Source of the DNA: an uncultured Oceanospirillaceae bacterium | GTDB lineage: Bacteria > Pseudomonadota > Gammaproteobacteria > Pseudomonadales > Balneatricaceae | Length of the DNA stretch: 12,169 bases | Direction: 5' to 3' | Assembly (NCBI GenBank): GCA_946221045.1 | Contig: CAMIIY010000025.1 | Span: forward strand, 1-12,169 | Shown here: positions 1 through 9,451 of the stretch, piece after piece | Layout: each line of letters starts with the position of its first letter | Position numbering within the stretch: the first letter of the stretch is position 1 | Program-made: the position numbers and the translations under genes | Notes under the pieces: generated by a model | The model's input: only the letters and a program-made list of their open reading frames with translations | Databases searched by the model: none | Told to the model about the DNA's origin: nothing

Positions 1-217
1 GCACATCCACCCCGGCGGCAGACAGACCCGCCTCAAGTGCAGACTCGAACATGTAACCGGAAATACGGGTATCTTTACCAATCAGGATTTTGCTCTGCCC
101 TTCACGGGCAAACACACGGCCGGCGGCCCAACCCAGCTTAAGCATAAAGTCCGGTGTAACCGGATACTGGCCAACACGTCCGCGAATTCCATCTGTACCA
201 AAATACCGTTTACTCAT
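1..217 (-). CDS. glmM: Phosphoglucosamine mutase, N-terminal part (gene runs off left edge)
   Basis: GlmM interconverts glucosamine-6-phosphate and glucosamine-1-phosphate in the cytoplasm, on the route to UDP-GlcNAc for peptidoglycan and LPS. Only the first 72 codons are in the window. The translation opens [13 protein letters not shown], with the FGTDGIRG signature of bacterial GlmM at residues 6-13, and has GKDTR at 47-51. The catalytic phosphoserine loop, near residue 100 in the family, lies outside the window, so intactness cannot be judged. The ATG at 217-215 overlaps the folP stop by 4 bases (ATGA), and a GAGG motif inside the end of folP lies 9 bases upstream. Translational coupling to folP is therefore likely. 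The folP-glmM order is the usual one in gammaproteobacteria. Identification is secure despite the truncation. Confidence 0.95.
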   Translation of the reverse strand, partial: MSKRYFGTDGIRGRVGQYPVTPDFMLKLGWAAGRVFAREGQSKILIGKDTRISGYMFESALEAGLSAAGVDV

Positions 218-1086
218 ACCTTATCCTCAACCTTTTCCTGCATCACCGCCCGGGTCATGCGTACCGCATCAACTGTTTCGGCCACATCATGCACCCGAAC
301 AATCCAGGCACCTTTCATTATGGCCATCACCGCAGTAGCAACACTGCCAAACAGTCGCTGATCGACGGATTTATTCAGCACCTGCCCAATCATCGTTTTT
401 CGGGAGGTACCCACCAACAGAGGCAAGCCCCAATGATGCAATCGCTCTAACTGGTTCAGCAACATCAGATTATGTTCCAGGGTTTTACCAAAGCCAAAGC
501 CAGGATCAAGCAGCAAGCGCTCACGTGCAATGCCCGCCGCTTCACAGCGGGCAATCTGAGCCGCCAGAAAACCCTCTACCTCTGCCACTACATCACGGTA
601 GTGCGGGTTATCCTGCATGGTTTGCGGCGCGCCCTGCATATGCATCAGGCAGACTGGCAGCCCAGTGGCAGCCACAGCCTCCAACGCACCATCCCGAGAC
701 AGGGCACGCACATCATTAATCAGTCCTGCGCCGGCAGCCGCAGACGCCGTCATCACTTCCGGCGTACTGGTATCGACAGAAATCACCACATCCAGCGAGG
801 CGGCAATTTTTTCCACCACCGGAATCACCCGGTCCAGCTCTTCCTGCGTTGACACCACCGCCGCCCCCGGGCGGGTAGATTCACCACCAACATCCACCAA
901 TGTAGCACCGGCAGCCACCATTGCTTCTGCATGTTTTAACGTCTGATCCATCAGCAGACTTGACGCATGATAGAACTGCCCACCATCGGAAAAGGAATCC
1001 GGGGTTACATTTAAAATGCCCATCACATGGGGACGCTGCAAAGGCAGGGTTCGTGAACCACAGTGCAGCTCGGTGAATGAATTCAT
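214..1086 (-). CDS. folP: Dihydropteroate synthase
   Basis: FolP condenses 6-hydroxymethyl-7,8-dihydropterin pyrophosphate with p-aminobenzoate to give dihydropteroate. It acts in cytoplasmic folate synthesis and is the target of sulfonamides. The 290-residue TIM-barrel protein has the expected motifs in order: [15 protein letters not shown] at about 22-36, GGESTRPGA after strand 2, the IND motif, [14 protein letters not shown], the SRK loop (TSRKTMIG) and a C-terminal RVHDV. Length and motifs match the E. coli enzyme, and none of the conserved catalytic motifs looks altered. The ATG at 1086 is preferred over an in-frame TTG one codon upstream; neither has a clear Shine-Dalgarno sequence. The gene follows ftsH across an intrinsic terminator and overlaps glmM by 4 bases, as in many gammaproteobacteria. 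Confidence 0.96.
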   Translation of the reverse strand: MNSFTELHCGSRTLPLQRPHVMGILNVTPDSFSDGGQFYHASSLLMDQTLKHAEAMVAAGATLVDVGGESTRPGAAVVSTQEELDRVIPVVEKIAASLDVVISVDTSTPEVMTASAAAGAGLINDVRALSRDGALEAVAATGLPVCLMHMQGAPQTMQDNPHYRDVVAEVEGFLAAQIARCEAAGIARERLLLDPGFGFGKTLEHNLMLLNQLERLHHWGLPLLVGTSRKTMIGQVLNKSVDQRLFGSVATAVMAIMKGAWIVRVHDVAETVDAVRMTRAVMQEKVEDKV

Positions 1087-1100
1087 CAATTATGGAACCG

Positions 1101-1129
1101 AAAAAAGAAAGGCTGGCCAAAGGCCAGCC
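1101..1129 (-). terminator. Intrinsic terminator after ftsH
   Basis: A perfect GGCTGGCC-TTT-GGCCAGCC hairpin (8-bp GC-rich stem, 3-base loop, 1111-1129) is followed on the minus strand by a T-rich tract, TTTCTTTTTT (1110-1101). It lies 17 bases after the ftsH stop and ends 14 bases before the folP ATG. It should end most ftsH transcripts, so folP-glmM would need read-through or a promoter inside ftsH. Confidence 0.88.
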
Positions 1130-1146
1130 CTGTGTAGAATACAAAC

Positions 1147-3093
1147 TTAATGTGCAGGACGATCTGAAGCACCCTGAATATCGTCATCTTCAGCGGGTGT
1201 TTCAGGCGCATCCACTGCATCAACAGGCTCAGCCTCAGCTTTAACACCCTGATCGCCGCCTTTGTCGTTATCATCACTCCAGCCTTCAGGGTCAGAAACC
1301 GGTTCACGCGCCATCAACTGGTCAATCTGTTTACTGTCGATGGTTTCATATTTCATCAATGCCTCACACATTGATTCAAGAATGTCGCGATTATCCTCCA
1401 GCAACTGCTGGGCTCTGGCATAACAGCTGTCGATAATCTTGCGGGTTTCACCATCAATCCGGCGGTGGGTCTCTTCAGACAAAGGTTTCGCACCCTGACC
1501 ATAACCACGGTTAAACGGATCACTTTCTTCTTCGTCGTAGAGCAGCGGCCCCAGCTCTTCACTCAGACCCCATTTGGCAACCATGTTACGAGCAAAAGAG
1601 GTGGCGCGCTGAATATCATTGGATGCACCGGTGGTCACACCCTCTTTACCCAGCGTCATCTCTTCCGCAATACGGCCACCATACAGCGAGCAGATATTAG
1701 AGATAATCGACTGGCGACTGTGACTGTAGCGATCTTCTTCCGGCAGGAACATGGTGACACCCAAGGCACGGCCACGCGGAATAATAGATACCTTATATAC
1801 AGGATCATGTTCAGGCATCAGACGCCCGACAATCGCATGACCCGCTTCATGGTACGCCGTATTCAGGCGTTCCTTGTAAGACATCACCATGGATTTACGC
1901 TCAGCGCCCATCATGATTTTGTCTTTTGCTTTTTCAAACTGTTCCATAGCGACCAGACGCTTGCTGTCCCGGGCTGCAAACAGGGCCGCCTCATTCACCA
2001 GGTTAGCCAGGTCAGCACCGGAGAAACCAGGCGTACCTCGGGCAATCAGCTCAGGTTTTACATCATCGCCCAGCGGCACTTTGCGCATATGGACTTTCAG
2101 AATCTGTTCACGACCACGGATATCTGGCAGACCCACATGTACCTGACGGTCAAACCGGCCCGGACGCAACAAAGCAGGGTCCAGTACATCAGGACGGTTG
2201 GTGGCTGCAATTACAATGATACCTTCAGTGCCTTCGAAGCCATCCATCTCAACCAGCAACTGGTTCAACGTCTGCTCACGCTCATCGTTACCACCGCCAA
2301 GACCCACACCACGGTGACGGCCAACCGCATCAATCTCATCAATAAAGATAATGCAGGGCGCATTCTTTTTCGCCTGTTCAAACATGTCACGCACACGGGA
2401 GGCACCCACGCCGACAAACATCTCAACAAAGTCGGAACCCGAGATACTAAAGAAAGGAACCTTGGCTTCACCGGCAATGGCCTTGGCCAGCAGGGTTTTA
2501 CCGGTACCCGGGCTGCCTGCCATCAACACGCCGCGGGGAATATGACCACCGAGGCGCTGAAACTTACCGGGATCACGCAGGAAATCAACCAGCTCGCGCA
2601 CATCTTCCTTGGCCTCTTCAACACCGGCCACATCGTCAAAGGTGGTTTTGATCTGATCTTCAGACATCATGCGTGCTTTGGACTTACCAAAGGACATCGG
2701 GCCGCCTTTGCCGCCGCCGCCCTGCATCTGGCGCATAAAGAACATAAACACGGCAATAATGACCAGAATAGGGAACGAGGCAACCAACAGCTGAGTCCAG
2801 ATGCTCTGCTGCTCTGGCTGCTTACCTTCAATCACAACATTGTGATTGATCAGGTCATCAACCAGCTTGGGATCCTGCAAAGCAGGGCGAATAGTTTCAA
2901 AGGGCTCTCCGTTGGCACGCTGGCCACGAATCACATAGCCATCGACAACCACCTTGCTAATCTGATCAGCCTGCACTTCCGAGACAAAATCAGAGTAACT
3001 GAGACGCTGTGTATCTGAACTTTCATTGAAGTTGTTAAATACCGTGAGCAGCACAGCTGCAATCACCAACCACAACACCAGATTTTTTGCCAT
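1147..3093 (-). CDS. ftsH: ATP-dependent zinc metalloprotease FtsH
   Basis: FtsH is the hexameric inner-membrane AAA+ protease that unfolds and degrades misassembled membrane proteins and regulatory proteins such as LpxC and sigma-32 in E. coli. From the MAKNLVLW start the protein has 648 residues, typical of the family. TM1 is at about 4-20, a short periplasmic domain follows, and TM2 is at about 100-120 before a Gly-rich linker. The AAA+ module has Walker A GSPGTGKT (193-200), pore motif FVG (226-228), Walker B IIFIDEID (248-255) and the second region of homology ending RPGRFDR (310-316). The protease domain has HEAGH (415-419) and the third zinc ligand in SNDIQ (D493). The tail is acidic and disordered. 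The reading frame is open 20 codons further upstream, but family alignment favours the ATG at 3093. No strong ribosome binding site is visible. It follows rlmE, its usual operon partner. Confidence 0.97.
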   Translation of the reverse strand: MAKNLVLWLVIAAVLLTVFNNFNESSDTQRLSYSDFVSEVQADQISKVVVDGYVIRGQRANGEPFETIRPALQDPKLVDDLINHNVVIEGKQPEQQSIWTQLLVASFPILVIIAVFMFFMRQMQGGGGKGGPMSFGKSKARMMSEDQIKTTFDDVAGVEEAKEDVRELVDFLRDPGKFQRLGGHIPRGVLMAGSPGTGKTLLAKAIAGEAKVPFFSISGSDFVEMFVGVGASRVRDMFEQAKKNAPCIIFIDEIDAVGRHRGVGLGGGNDEREQTLNQLLVEMDGFEGTEGIIVIAATNRPDVLDPALLRPGRFDRQVHVGLPDIRGREQILKVHMRKVPLGDDVKPELIARGTPGFSGADLANLVNEAALFAARDSKRLVAMEQFEKAKDKIMMGAERKSMVMSYKERLNTAYHEAGHAIVGRLMPEHDPVYKVSIIPRGRALGVTMFLPEEDRYSHSRQSIISNICSLYGGRIAEEMTLGKEGVTTGASNDIQRATSFARNMVAKWGLSEELGPLLYDEEESDPFNRGYGQGAKPLSEETHRRIDGETRKIIDSCYARAQQLLEDNRDILESMCEALMKYETIDSKQIDQLMAREPVSDPEGWSDDNDKGGDQGVKAEAEPVDAVDAPETPAEDDDIQGASDRPAH

Positions 3094-3168
3094 ATCATTC
3101 AATGGGATACCCTCAACAATAAAGTTTCCGCCGTACACCAACGGAAAAATCATCCGCCTGAAACGGAC

Positions 3169-3183
3169 TGCCTGCAGCAGGCA
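3169..3183 (-). other. Small hairpin in rlmE-ftsH spacer
   Basis: TGCCTG-CAG-CAGGCA forms a 6-bp perfect stem with a 3-base loop in the 100-base gap between the rlmE stop and the ftsH ATG. No T-tract follows on the minus strand, so it is not a standard terminator. A second weak inverted repeat (TTTCCG/CGGAAA, 3125-3147) lies closer to ftsH. A role in mRNA processing or in stabilising the ftsH message is only a guess. Confidence 0.35.
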
Positions 3184-3193
3184 TATCTACAGC

Positions 3194-3814
3194 TTAGCCT
3201 TTAAACCCCTTCGCCAACAGATAGACTTCCCGGGAACGCGCCCGGGATGCATCCGGCTTACGGGTCACTACCTTGCTGAATGACTGTTTCAGATCAGCAT
3301 GGTAGTTATCAAATCCTTCGCCCTGAAACACCTTGGCCAGAAAGGTACCACCGGGCTTCAACACTTCACGCGCCATATCCAGCGCGAGTTCTACCAGATA
3401 CATCGCTGCGGGCTGATCAATGGCAGACATACCACTCATATTGGGGGCCATATCAGAAATTACAAGGTCAGCCGGTGCATCTCCCAGCGCTGCCAGGATA
3501 CGTTCCAGAACCTGCTCTTCCGTAAAGTCCCCCTGAACAAACTCGACACCGGCCATGGCATCCATCGGCAGGATATCCGACGCCACAACACGACCTTTGT
3601 CGCCGACTTTGTCCGCAGCAATCTGGGACCAGCCTCCAGGCGCCGCACCCAGATCAACCACTGTCATGCCCGGACGGAACAGATGGTCTTTTTCATCCAT
3701 TTCCAGCAACTTGAAACTGGCCCGTGAGCGATAACCAAGCTGCTTCGACTTTTTGACGTACTGGTCGTCAAAATGTTCCTTTAACCATCGCTCACTGCTA
3801 ACCGATTTTGCCAC
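3194..3814 (-). CDS. rlmE: 23S rRNA (uridine-2'-O)-methyltransferase RlmE (FtsJ/RrmJ)
   Basis: RlmE methylates the 2'-OH of U2552 (E. coli numbering) in the 23S rRNA A-loop using S-adenosylmethionine, a late step of 50S assembly. The 206-residue protein is a single Rossmann methyltransferase domain. The SAM-binding motif [13 protein letters not shown] is at about 52-64 and SDMAPNMSG at 120-128. The family's catalytic K-D-K-E tetrad can be placed at K35, D121, K161 (in KVFQGEGFD) and E196 (in SREVY). The start is a GTG at 3814 with a good GGAG Shine-Dalgarno 5 bases upstream. It is divergent from yhbY and heads an operon with ftsH, the common gammaproteobacterial arrangement. In E. coli this unit is heat-inducible, but I see no convincing sigma-32 promoter here. 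Confidence 0.96.
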   Translation of the reverse strand: MAKSVSSERWLKEHFDDQYVKKSKQLGYRSRASFKLLEMDEKDHLFRPGMTVVDLGAAPGGWSQIAADKVGDKGRVVASDILPMDAMAGVEFVQGDFTEEQVLERILAALGDAPADLVISDMAPNMSGMSAIDQPAAMYLVELALDMAREVLKPGGTFLAKVFQGEGFDNYHADLKQSFSKVVTRKPDASRARSREVYLLAKGFKG

Positions 3815-3882
3815 GGGGACTCCGGAGTTTGAAAATAGGATGAAAACTACTCAGCCAAAGCCAAGTCAGGTAGAATCGCGCC

Positions 3883-3912
3883 ATTATGCGCAATTCGCTG
3901 CGCTCCTGTAAC
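3883..3912 (-). promoter_or_regulatory. Candidate sigma-70 promoter for rlmE-ftsH
   Basis: On the minus strand, GTTACA (3912-3907, 4 of 6 to consensus) and CATAAT (3888-3883, 5 of 6) are spaced by 18 bases in the 115-base divergent rlmE/yhbY gap. On the plus strand a TAGAAT at 3871-3876 could be a -10 for yhbY, but no good -35 accompanies it. Both calls rest on eye inspection only. Confidence 0.3.
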
Positions 3913-3929
3913 TGAGGCACTATTTTAAT

Positions 3930-4238
3930 ATGAGCTTGAACCCCGAGCAAAAGAAGCAATACCGTACCATTGGCCACAGCCTGAACCCGGTCATCACCGT
4001 TGCCAGCAAAGGTCTGACCGAAGCCGTCCAGCTGGAAACTGACCGCGCCCTGGAAGACCATGAGCTGATCAAGGTCAAGTTTGCCGTAGGCGACCGAGAG
4101 ATCAAAAAAGCCCTGATTCGCGAGCTGTGCAGTATTGTCGAAGCAGAACTGGTGCAGGAGATCGGTAACATTGCGCTGATCTACCGCCAAGCACTGAAGC
4201 CCAACCCCAAGCTCTCTAATCTGCTGCGGACTTCCTGA
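3930..4238 (+). CDS. yhbY: YhbY family ribosome-associated RNA-binding protein (CRM domain)
   Basis: YhbY is a small single-domain CRM (KH-like) RNA-binding protein that associates with pre-50S ribosomal particles. The 102 residues match the family from end to end: an N-terminal helix (NPEQKKQYRTIGHSL), the RNA-binding turn SKGLTEAV (about 27-34), then HELIKVKF and a C-terminal IALIYRQ strand followed by a basic PNPKLSN tail. The start ATG at 3930 has a GAGG 12 bases upstream, a slightly long spacing. It is transcribed opposite to both neighbours, rlmE and greA. Its place between these ribosome-assembly and transcription genes is conserved in gammaproteobacteria, which fits a role in 50S maturation. 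The exact RNA target is not known from sequence. Confidence 0.93.
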   Translation: MSLNPEQKKQYRTIGHSLNPVITVASKGLTEAVQLETDRALEDHELIKVKFAVGDREIKKALIRELCSIVEAELVQEIGNIALIYRQALKPNPKLSNLLRTS

Positions 4239-4239
4239 C

Positions 4240-4267
4240 AAAAAAACCGGCCTACGCCGGTTTTTTT
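4240..4267. terminator. Two-way intrinsic terminator between yhbY and greA
   Basis: Seven As, then an ACCGGC stem, CTAC loop and GCCGGT stem, then seven Ts starting inside the stem. The symmetry gives a GC-rich hairpin followed by a T-tract on either strand. It begins right after the yhbY stop and lies 23 bases past the greA stop, so it can end both convergent transcripts. Confidence 0.93.
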
Positions 4268-4290
4268 AACTCAGAATAAGTGCTTATGGC

Positions 4291-4767
4291 TCAGAGGTGG
4301 TCAACTGAATCAATTTCAAACTCAGCTGTGCCACCCGGCGTCTGAATCGAGACCACATCGCCCTCTTCTTTGCCCACTAAACCACGCGCGATAGGCGAAT
4401 TAACAGAAATTTTGTTCTGTTTAATATTCGCCTCATCATCACCGACAATCTGATACACCTTGGTTTCATCGGTATCCAGATTAATGATCGTGACCGTCGT
4501 ACCAAAAATAACCTTGCCGGTATGCGCCATCGCGGTAACATCAATCACCAGGCAGTTGGACAGCTTGCTCTCAAGCTCCTGAATGCGACCTTCAATAAAA
4601 CCCTGCTGTTCACGAGCGGCGTGATATTCAGCATTTTCTTTCAGATCACCGTGCTCGCGCGCTTCAGCAATGGCCGCGATCACCCGCGGCCGGTCTTCTG
4701 ATTTCAGGCGATCCAGCTCTTCTCTCAATGCAGCCTCACCGGCTACAGTCATGGGTACCCGACTCAC
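4291..4767 (-). CDS. greA: Transcription elongation factor GreA
   Basis: GreA enters the RNA polymerase secondary channel and stimulates cleavage of backtracked RNA, rescuing stalled complexes. Starting at GTG 4767 the protein has 158 residues, exactly the length of E. coli GreA. The N-terminal coiled coil carries the [19 protein letters not shown] signature, with the catalytic tip acids at D41 and E44. The C-terminal FKBP-like domain shows VIFGTTV, IVGDDEA and [11 protein letters not shown]. The GTG start is chosen because [10 protein letters not shown] aligns with the family's N-terminus and a GGGAG Shine-Dalgarno sits 6 bases upstream inside the last codons of carB. The carB stop and greA start are separated by a single base, so greA is very probably cotranscribed and translationally coupled with carAB. 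Frame is open further upstream into carB but that extension has no family support. Confidence 0.95.
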   Translation of the reverse strand: MSRVPMTVAGEAALREELDRLKSEDRPRVIAAIAEAREHGDLKENAEYHAAREQQGFIEGRIQELESKLSNCLVIDVTAMAHTGKVIFGTTVTIINLDTDETKVYQIVGDDEANIKQNKISVNSPIARGLVGKEEGDVVSIQTPGGTAEFEIDSVDHL

Positions 4768-4768
4768 A

Positions 4769-7700
4769 TCAAACTCCCAGATCCTGCAAACGACGGACCT
4801 CTTTTTCTTCACCAAACTGCAGCGCCATAGCGGTCGCTTCAGCACCCGCCATTGTGGTGCTATACGGCACTTTATGCTGCAGAGCACTGCGACGAATTTC
4901 CGCAGAATCCGCAATCGCTTTACGGCCTTCAGTGGTGTTTATCACATAGGCGATTTCATCGTTTTTTATCATATCGACGATGTTCGGACGACCTTCCATC
5001 ACCTTGTTGACCACATCAACTTTGAAACCATTTTCTTTCAGAAGCGTCGCGGTACCTTTGGTTGCAATCAGGCTAAAGCCCAGTTCAGCCAGATCCGTTG
5101 CCAGTTTAATCGCCGCTGGTTTATCCACTTCACGCACGGAGATGAAAGCTTTACCCGGTTTTGGCATTTTTTCACCCGCACCGATTTGCGCTTTCATAAA
5201 GGCTTCGCCAAAGGTCTCACCGACCCCCATCACTTCACCGGTAGATTTCATTTCCGGAGACAGAATTGGATCCACACCCGGGAATTTATTGAACGGGAAT
5301 ACCGCTTCTTTAACATTGTAAAAGCGCGGCAGAATCTCTTGCGTAAAACCAAGTTCTTCCAATGATTTACCCGTCATCACCAAAGCAGCAATCTTGGCCA
5401 GAGAAACCCCGATGCACTTGGACACAAACGGTACCGTACGAGACGCACGAGGGTTCACCTCGATCACATAGATTTCGCCGTCCTGATAGGCCAGCTGCGT
5501 GTTCATCAGACCGACAACACCCAGTTCCAGCGCCATCTTGCGCACCATTTCGCGCATCTTATCCTGCACATCCTGCGGCAGACTATAAGGCGGCAATGAG
5601 CAAGCCGAGTCACCGGAGTGAACCCCCGCCTGTTCAATGTGCTGCATGATGGCACCGATCACCACGGTTTTACCATCACAGACCGCATCAATATCAACTT
5701 CTACAGCCGCATTCAGGAAGTGATCCAGCAATACCGGCGCATCATTAGAGACCTGAACCGCACTGCTCATATAACGACGCAGTTCGGATTCTTTGTATAC
5801 AATCTCCATTGCGCGACCACCCAAAACGTATGATGGACGCACCACCAGAGGGTAACCCAGCTTTTCTGCTTCAATGATCGCTTCTTCAAGCGAACGAACA
5901 GTCGCGTTTTCCGGCTGTTTCAGACCCAAACGCTTCAGCATCTGCTGGAACTGTTCACGGTCTTCTGCACGGTCAATCGCCTCAGGACTGGTACCAATAA
6001 TAGGCACACCCGCCTCATCCAGCGCCACCGCCAGCTTCAGCGGAGTCTGACCACCGTACTGCACGATCACACCCTTAGGCTTTTCGACATGCACAATTTC
6101 CAAGACATCTTCCAGTGTAATCGGCTCAAAGAACAGACGGTCAGATGTGTCGTAATCGGTGGAAACTGTTTCCGGGTTGCAGTTAACCATAATGGTTTCG
6201 TAACCATCTTCCCGGGCAGCCAGTGCGGCATGCACACAGCAATAGTCAAACTCGATGCCCTGACCAATACGGTTTGGACCGCCACCAATCACCATAATTT
6301 TGTCACGCGCTGACGGGTTCGCTTCGCACTCTTCCTCATAGGTGGAGTACATGTAAGCTGTATCAGTGGCAAACTCAGCTGAACAGGTATCGACACGTTT
6401 GTAGACCGGGCGAACATTCAGGCTATGGCGGTACTTACGGAACTGCTTCTCAGTCACACCCAGCAGTGTTGACAGGCGGGCATCAGAGAAACCTTTACGC
6501 TTCAGCTTGAATACAGTGTCACGATCAAGATCCGACAGTGCCATTTCAGACACCCGCAGCTCGTCCTTGATAATATCTTCTACCTGCACCAGGAACCATG
6601 GGTCGATGCCGGAGAGCTCATACAGCTCCTCTACAGACATGCCCATACGGAACGCATCACCGAGATACCAGATACGCTCTGCGCCTGGCTGTTTCATCTC
6701 ACGAATAATGTCAGTGCGCGCATCATCGTTGTCCGGATCAATAATCGGATCAAAACCCGTGGCACCGACTTCCAGCCCACGCAAGGCTTTCTGCAAAGAT
6801 TCCTGCTGTGTACGGCCAATCGCCATCACCTCACCCACGGACTTCATCTGAGTGGTCAGACGGTCATTGGCCTGCGGGAATTTTTCGAAGGTGAAACGCG
6901 GAATTTTAGTTACAACGTAGTCAATCGCCGGCTCAAAAGAAGCCGGGGTACGACCACCGGTAATATCATTCTGCAGCTCATCAAGGGTGTAGCCTACCGC
7001 CAGTTTCGCTGCCACTTTGGCAATTGGGAAACCGGTTGCCTTAGAAGCCAACGCTGACGAACGGGATACACGCGGGTTCATCTCGATCACAACCATACGG
7101 CCGTCTTCTGGATTCACGCCAAACTGCACATTAGAGCCGCCGGTTTCAACACCGATCTCACGCAGTACTGCCAGAGAGGCATCGCGCATAATCTGGTATT
7201 CTTTGTCGGTCAGAGTCTGGGCTGGTGCAACCGTGATTGAGTCACCGGTATGCACGCCCATGGCGTCAAAGTTTTCAATCGCGCAGACGATGATGCAGTT
7301 GTCGTTTTTATCACGCACAACTTCCATCTCGTACTCTTTCCAGCCGATCAGCGATTCATCGATCAACAGCTCGTTGGTTGGCGACAGTTCAAGACCACGC
7401 TCACATATCTCAACAAACTCTTCACGGTTGTACGCAATACCACCACCGGAACCACCCATGGTAAAGGATGGGCGAATGATCGCCGGGAAGCCGATTGAAT
7501 CCAGCACCTGCAACGCTTCTTCCATGCTGTGCGCAATCGCTGCGCGCGGACATGCCAGACCGATGGATTTCATCGCTTTGTCAAAACGGTCACGGTCTTC
7601 GGCTTTATCGATGGTGTCCGCATTGGCACCAATCATTTCAACGCCAAATTTTTCCAGAACACCTTCACGTTCCAGATCCAGCGCGCAGTTCAGCGCCGTC

Positions 7701-7978
7701 TGTCCGCCCATGGTTGGCAGCAGCGCGTCCGGGCGCTCTTTTTCGATGATTTTAGCCACCGTTTTCCAGTTGATCGGCTCAATATAAGTCGCATCAGCCA
7801 TGGCCGGATCGGTCATGATGGTGGCGGGGTTGGAGTTCACCAGAATGACGCGGAACCCTTCTTCGCGCAGCGCTTTACACGCCTGAGCACCGGAATAGTC
7901 GAACTCACACGCCTGACCAATGACAATTGGTCCTGCTCCTAAAATCAGTATGCTTTTAATGTCCGTACGTTTTGGCAT
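4769..7978 (-). CDS. carB: Carbamoyl phosphate synthetase, large (synthetase) subunit
   Basis: CarB makes carbamoyl phosphate from bicarbonate, two ATP and ammonia channelled from CarA, supplying pyrimidine and arginine synthesis. The 1069-residue protein has the full duplicated architecture. The carboxyphosphate half (about 1-400) has an ATP-grasp with [10 protein letters not shown] (175-184) and EMNPR (299-303). An oligomerisation region follows (about 401-555). The carbamoyl-phosphate half (about 556-936) has [12 protein letters not shown] (714-725) and EVNPRASR (840-847). A C-terminal MGS-type allosteric domain (about 937-1069) is where UMP and ornithine act in E. coli. Motifs and length look intact. 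The start at 7978 ([18 protein letters not shown]) fits the family, although no clear Shine-Dalgarno is seen. It lies 77 bases after carA and 1 base before greA. Confidence 0.97.
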   Translation of the reverse strand: MPKRTDIKSILILGAGPIVIGQACEFDYSGAQACKALREEGFRVILVNSNPATIMTDPAMADATYIEPINWKTVAKIIEKERPDALLPTMGGQTALNCALDLEREGVLEKFGVEMIGANADTIDKAEDRDRFDKAMKSIGLACPRAAIAHSMEEALQVLDSIGFPAIIRPSFTMGGSGGGIAYNREEFVEICERGLELSPTNELLIDESLIGWKEYEMEVVRDKNDNCIIVCAIENFDAMGVHTGDSITVAPAQTLTDKEYQIMRDASLAVLREIGVETGGSNVQFGVNPEDGRMVVIEMNPRVSRSSALASKATGFPIAKVAAKLAVGYTLDELQNDITGGRTPASFEPAIDYVVTKIPRFTFEKFPQANDRLTTQMKSVGEVMAIGRTQQESLQKALRGLEVGATGFDPIIDPDNDDARTDIIREMKQPGAERIWYLGDAFRMGMSVEELYELSGIDPWFLVQVEDIIKDELRVSEMALSDLDRDTVFKLKRKGFSDARLSTLLGVTEKQFRKYRHSLNVRPVYKRVDTCSAEFATDTAYMYSTYEEECEANPSARDKIMVIGGGPNRIGQGIEFDYCCVHAALAAREDGYETIMVNCNPETVSTDYDTSDRLFFEPITLEDVLEIVHVEKPKGVIVQYGGQTPLKLAVALDEAGVPIIGTSPEAIDRAEDREQFQQMLKRLGLKQPENATVRSLEEAIIEAEKLGYPLVVRPSYVLGGRAMEIVYKESELRRYMSSAVQVSNDAPVLLDHFLNAAVEVDIDAVCDGKTVVIGAIMQHIEQAGVHSGDSACSLPPYSLPQDVQDKMREMVRKMALELGVVGLMNTQLAYQDGEIYVIEVNPRASRTVPFVSKCIGVSLAKIAALVMTGKSLEELGFTQEILPRFYNVKEAVFPFNKFPGVDPILSPEMKSTGEVMGVGETFGEAFMKAQIGAGEKMPKPGKAFISVREVDKPAAIKLATDLAELGFSLIATKGTATLLKENGFKVDVVNKVMEGRPNIVDMIKNDEIAYVINTTEGRKAIADSAEIRRSALQHKVPYSTTMAGAEATAMALQFGEEKEVRRLQDLGV

Positions 7979-8055
7979 CGTGTTAACCAGTCGTATCAGT
8001 TACTGCAAACGCAAAGCGTCACAGTTGATCAATTCAAATTCGTATTCAGGCGTAA

Positions 8056-9192
<1,137 letters not shown>

Positions 9193-9244
9193 TTGAACCT
9201 CCCCCGCGTGCGCGAATTGACTAAATTTACGGTACGATACGTGC

Positions 9245-9279
9245 AAAAAAGCGAGGCAAAACCGGGATTCCACCTCGCT
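9245..9279 (-). terminator. Intrinsic terminator in carAB leader (probable attenuator)
   Basis: On the minus strand, AGCGAGG (9279-9273) pairs with CCTCGCT (9256-9250), giving a 7-bp stem and 16-base loop followed immediately by a T6 run (9250-9245). It lies about 50 bases before the carA TTG and downstream of the likely promoter, so it can act only on the carAB leader. Control of pyrimidine or arginine genes by leader attenuation is well known; which signal operates here is not readable from the sequence. Confidence 0.72.
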
Positions 9280-9286
9280 CTTTCGT

Positions 9287-9331
9287 CTAAGAATTCTGTC
9301 TTTTGATTTGCCGCAGACAAACCGGCTGCAT
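9287..9331 (-). CDS. Possible 14-codon leader peptide of carAB
   Basis: A short open frame in the carAB leader encodes [14 protein letters not shown] and stops 7 bases before the 5' arm of the leader terminator. That is the position from which a terminating ribosome would mask the hairpin. A GAGGGG lies 12 bases upstream of the ATG, a long spacing. The codons for RQI contain GGCAAA, which could pair with TTTGCC spanning the loop and 3' arm of the terminator (6 bp), an alternative fold. Two of 14 codons are arginine. Short ORFs occur by chance, so this is a candidate supported mainly by position. Confidence 0.35.
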   Translation of the reverse strand: MQPVCLRQIKRQNS

Positions 9332-9382
9332 TCTATGCTAATGCCCCTCTATTGTCCATTACGCAGCCGCAATAATACATGA

Positions 9383-9410
9383 AACATAACTGTAACGGTT
9401 TTGTAGTCAA
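9383..9410 (-). promoter_or_regulatory. Candidate sigma-70 promoter for carAB-greA
   Basis: TTGACT (9410-9405, 5 of 6 to the -35 consensus) and TATGTT (9388-9383, 4 of 6) are spaced by 16 bases on the minus strand. Transcription would start near 9376, giving a leader of about 185 bases that contains the short ORF and terminator. I see no clear ARG box overlapping it. Confidence 0.42.
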
Positions 9411-9451
9411 ATATCGCATTCCCTGAATAGTTCCGGCAGGCTTCCTGACAC

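Noticed and set aside
1465..3018. A 517-codon open frame on the plus strand opposite ftsH
   Set aside because: It is antisense to an intact, motif-complete ftsH, has no recognisable family features and is rich in residues expected from reversed codons (His, Asn, Thr, Arg). It is a coding shadow.
3094..3153. Longer ftsH start adding 20 residues (MIFPLVYGG...)
   Set aside because: FtsH proteins begin at the MAKN-type sequence just before TM1, and the extension has no family similarity.
7017..7787. A 256-codon plus-strand open frame opposite carB, rich in Ser
   Set aside because: It lies entirely antisense to the conserved ATP-grasp coding sequence of carB, and its composition is that of an antisense shadow.
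9193..9273. carA extended upstream to a GTG at 9273
   Set aside because: The extension runs through the leader terminator and the strong ribosome binding site, and CarA proteins begin at the residues encoded from 9192.
9288..9325. Sigma-28 (flagellar) promoter for the chemoreceptor gene (TAAG...GCCG)
   Set aside because: The spacing is about 18 rather than 15 bases, and the -10 matches only 5 of 8 positions.
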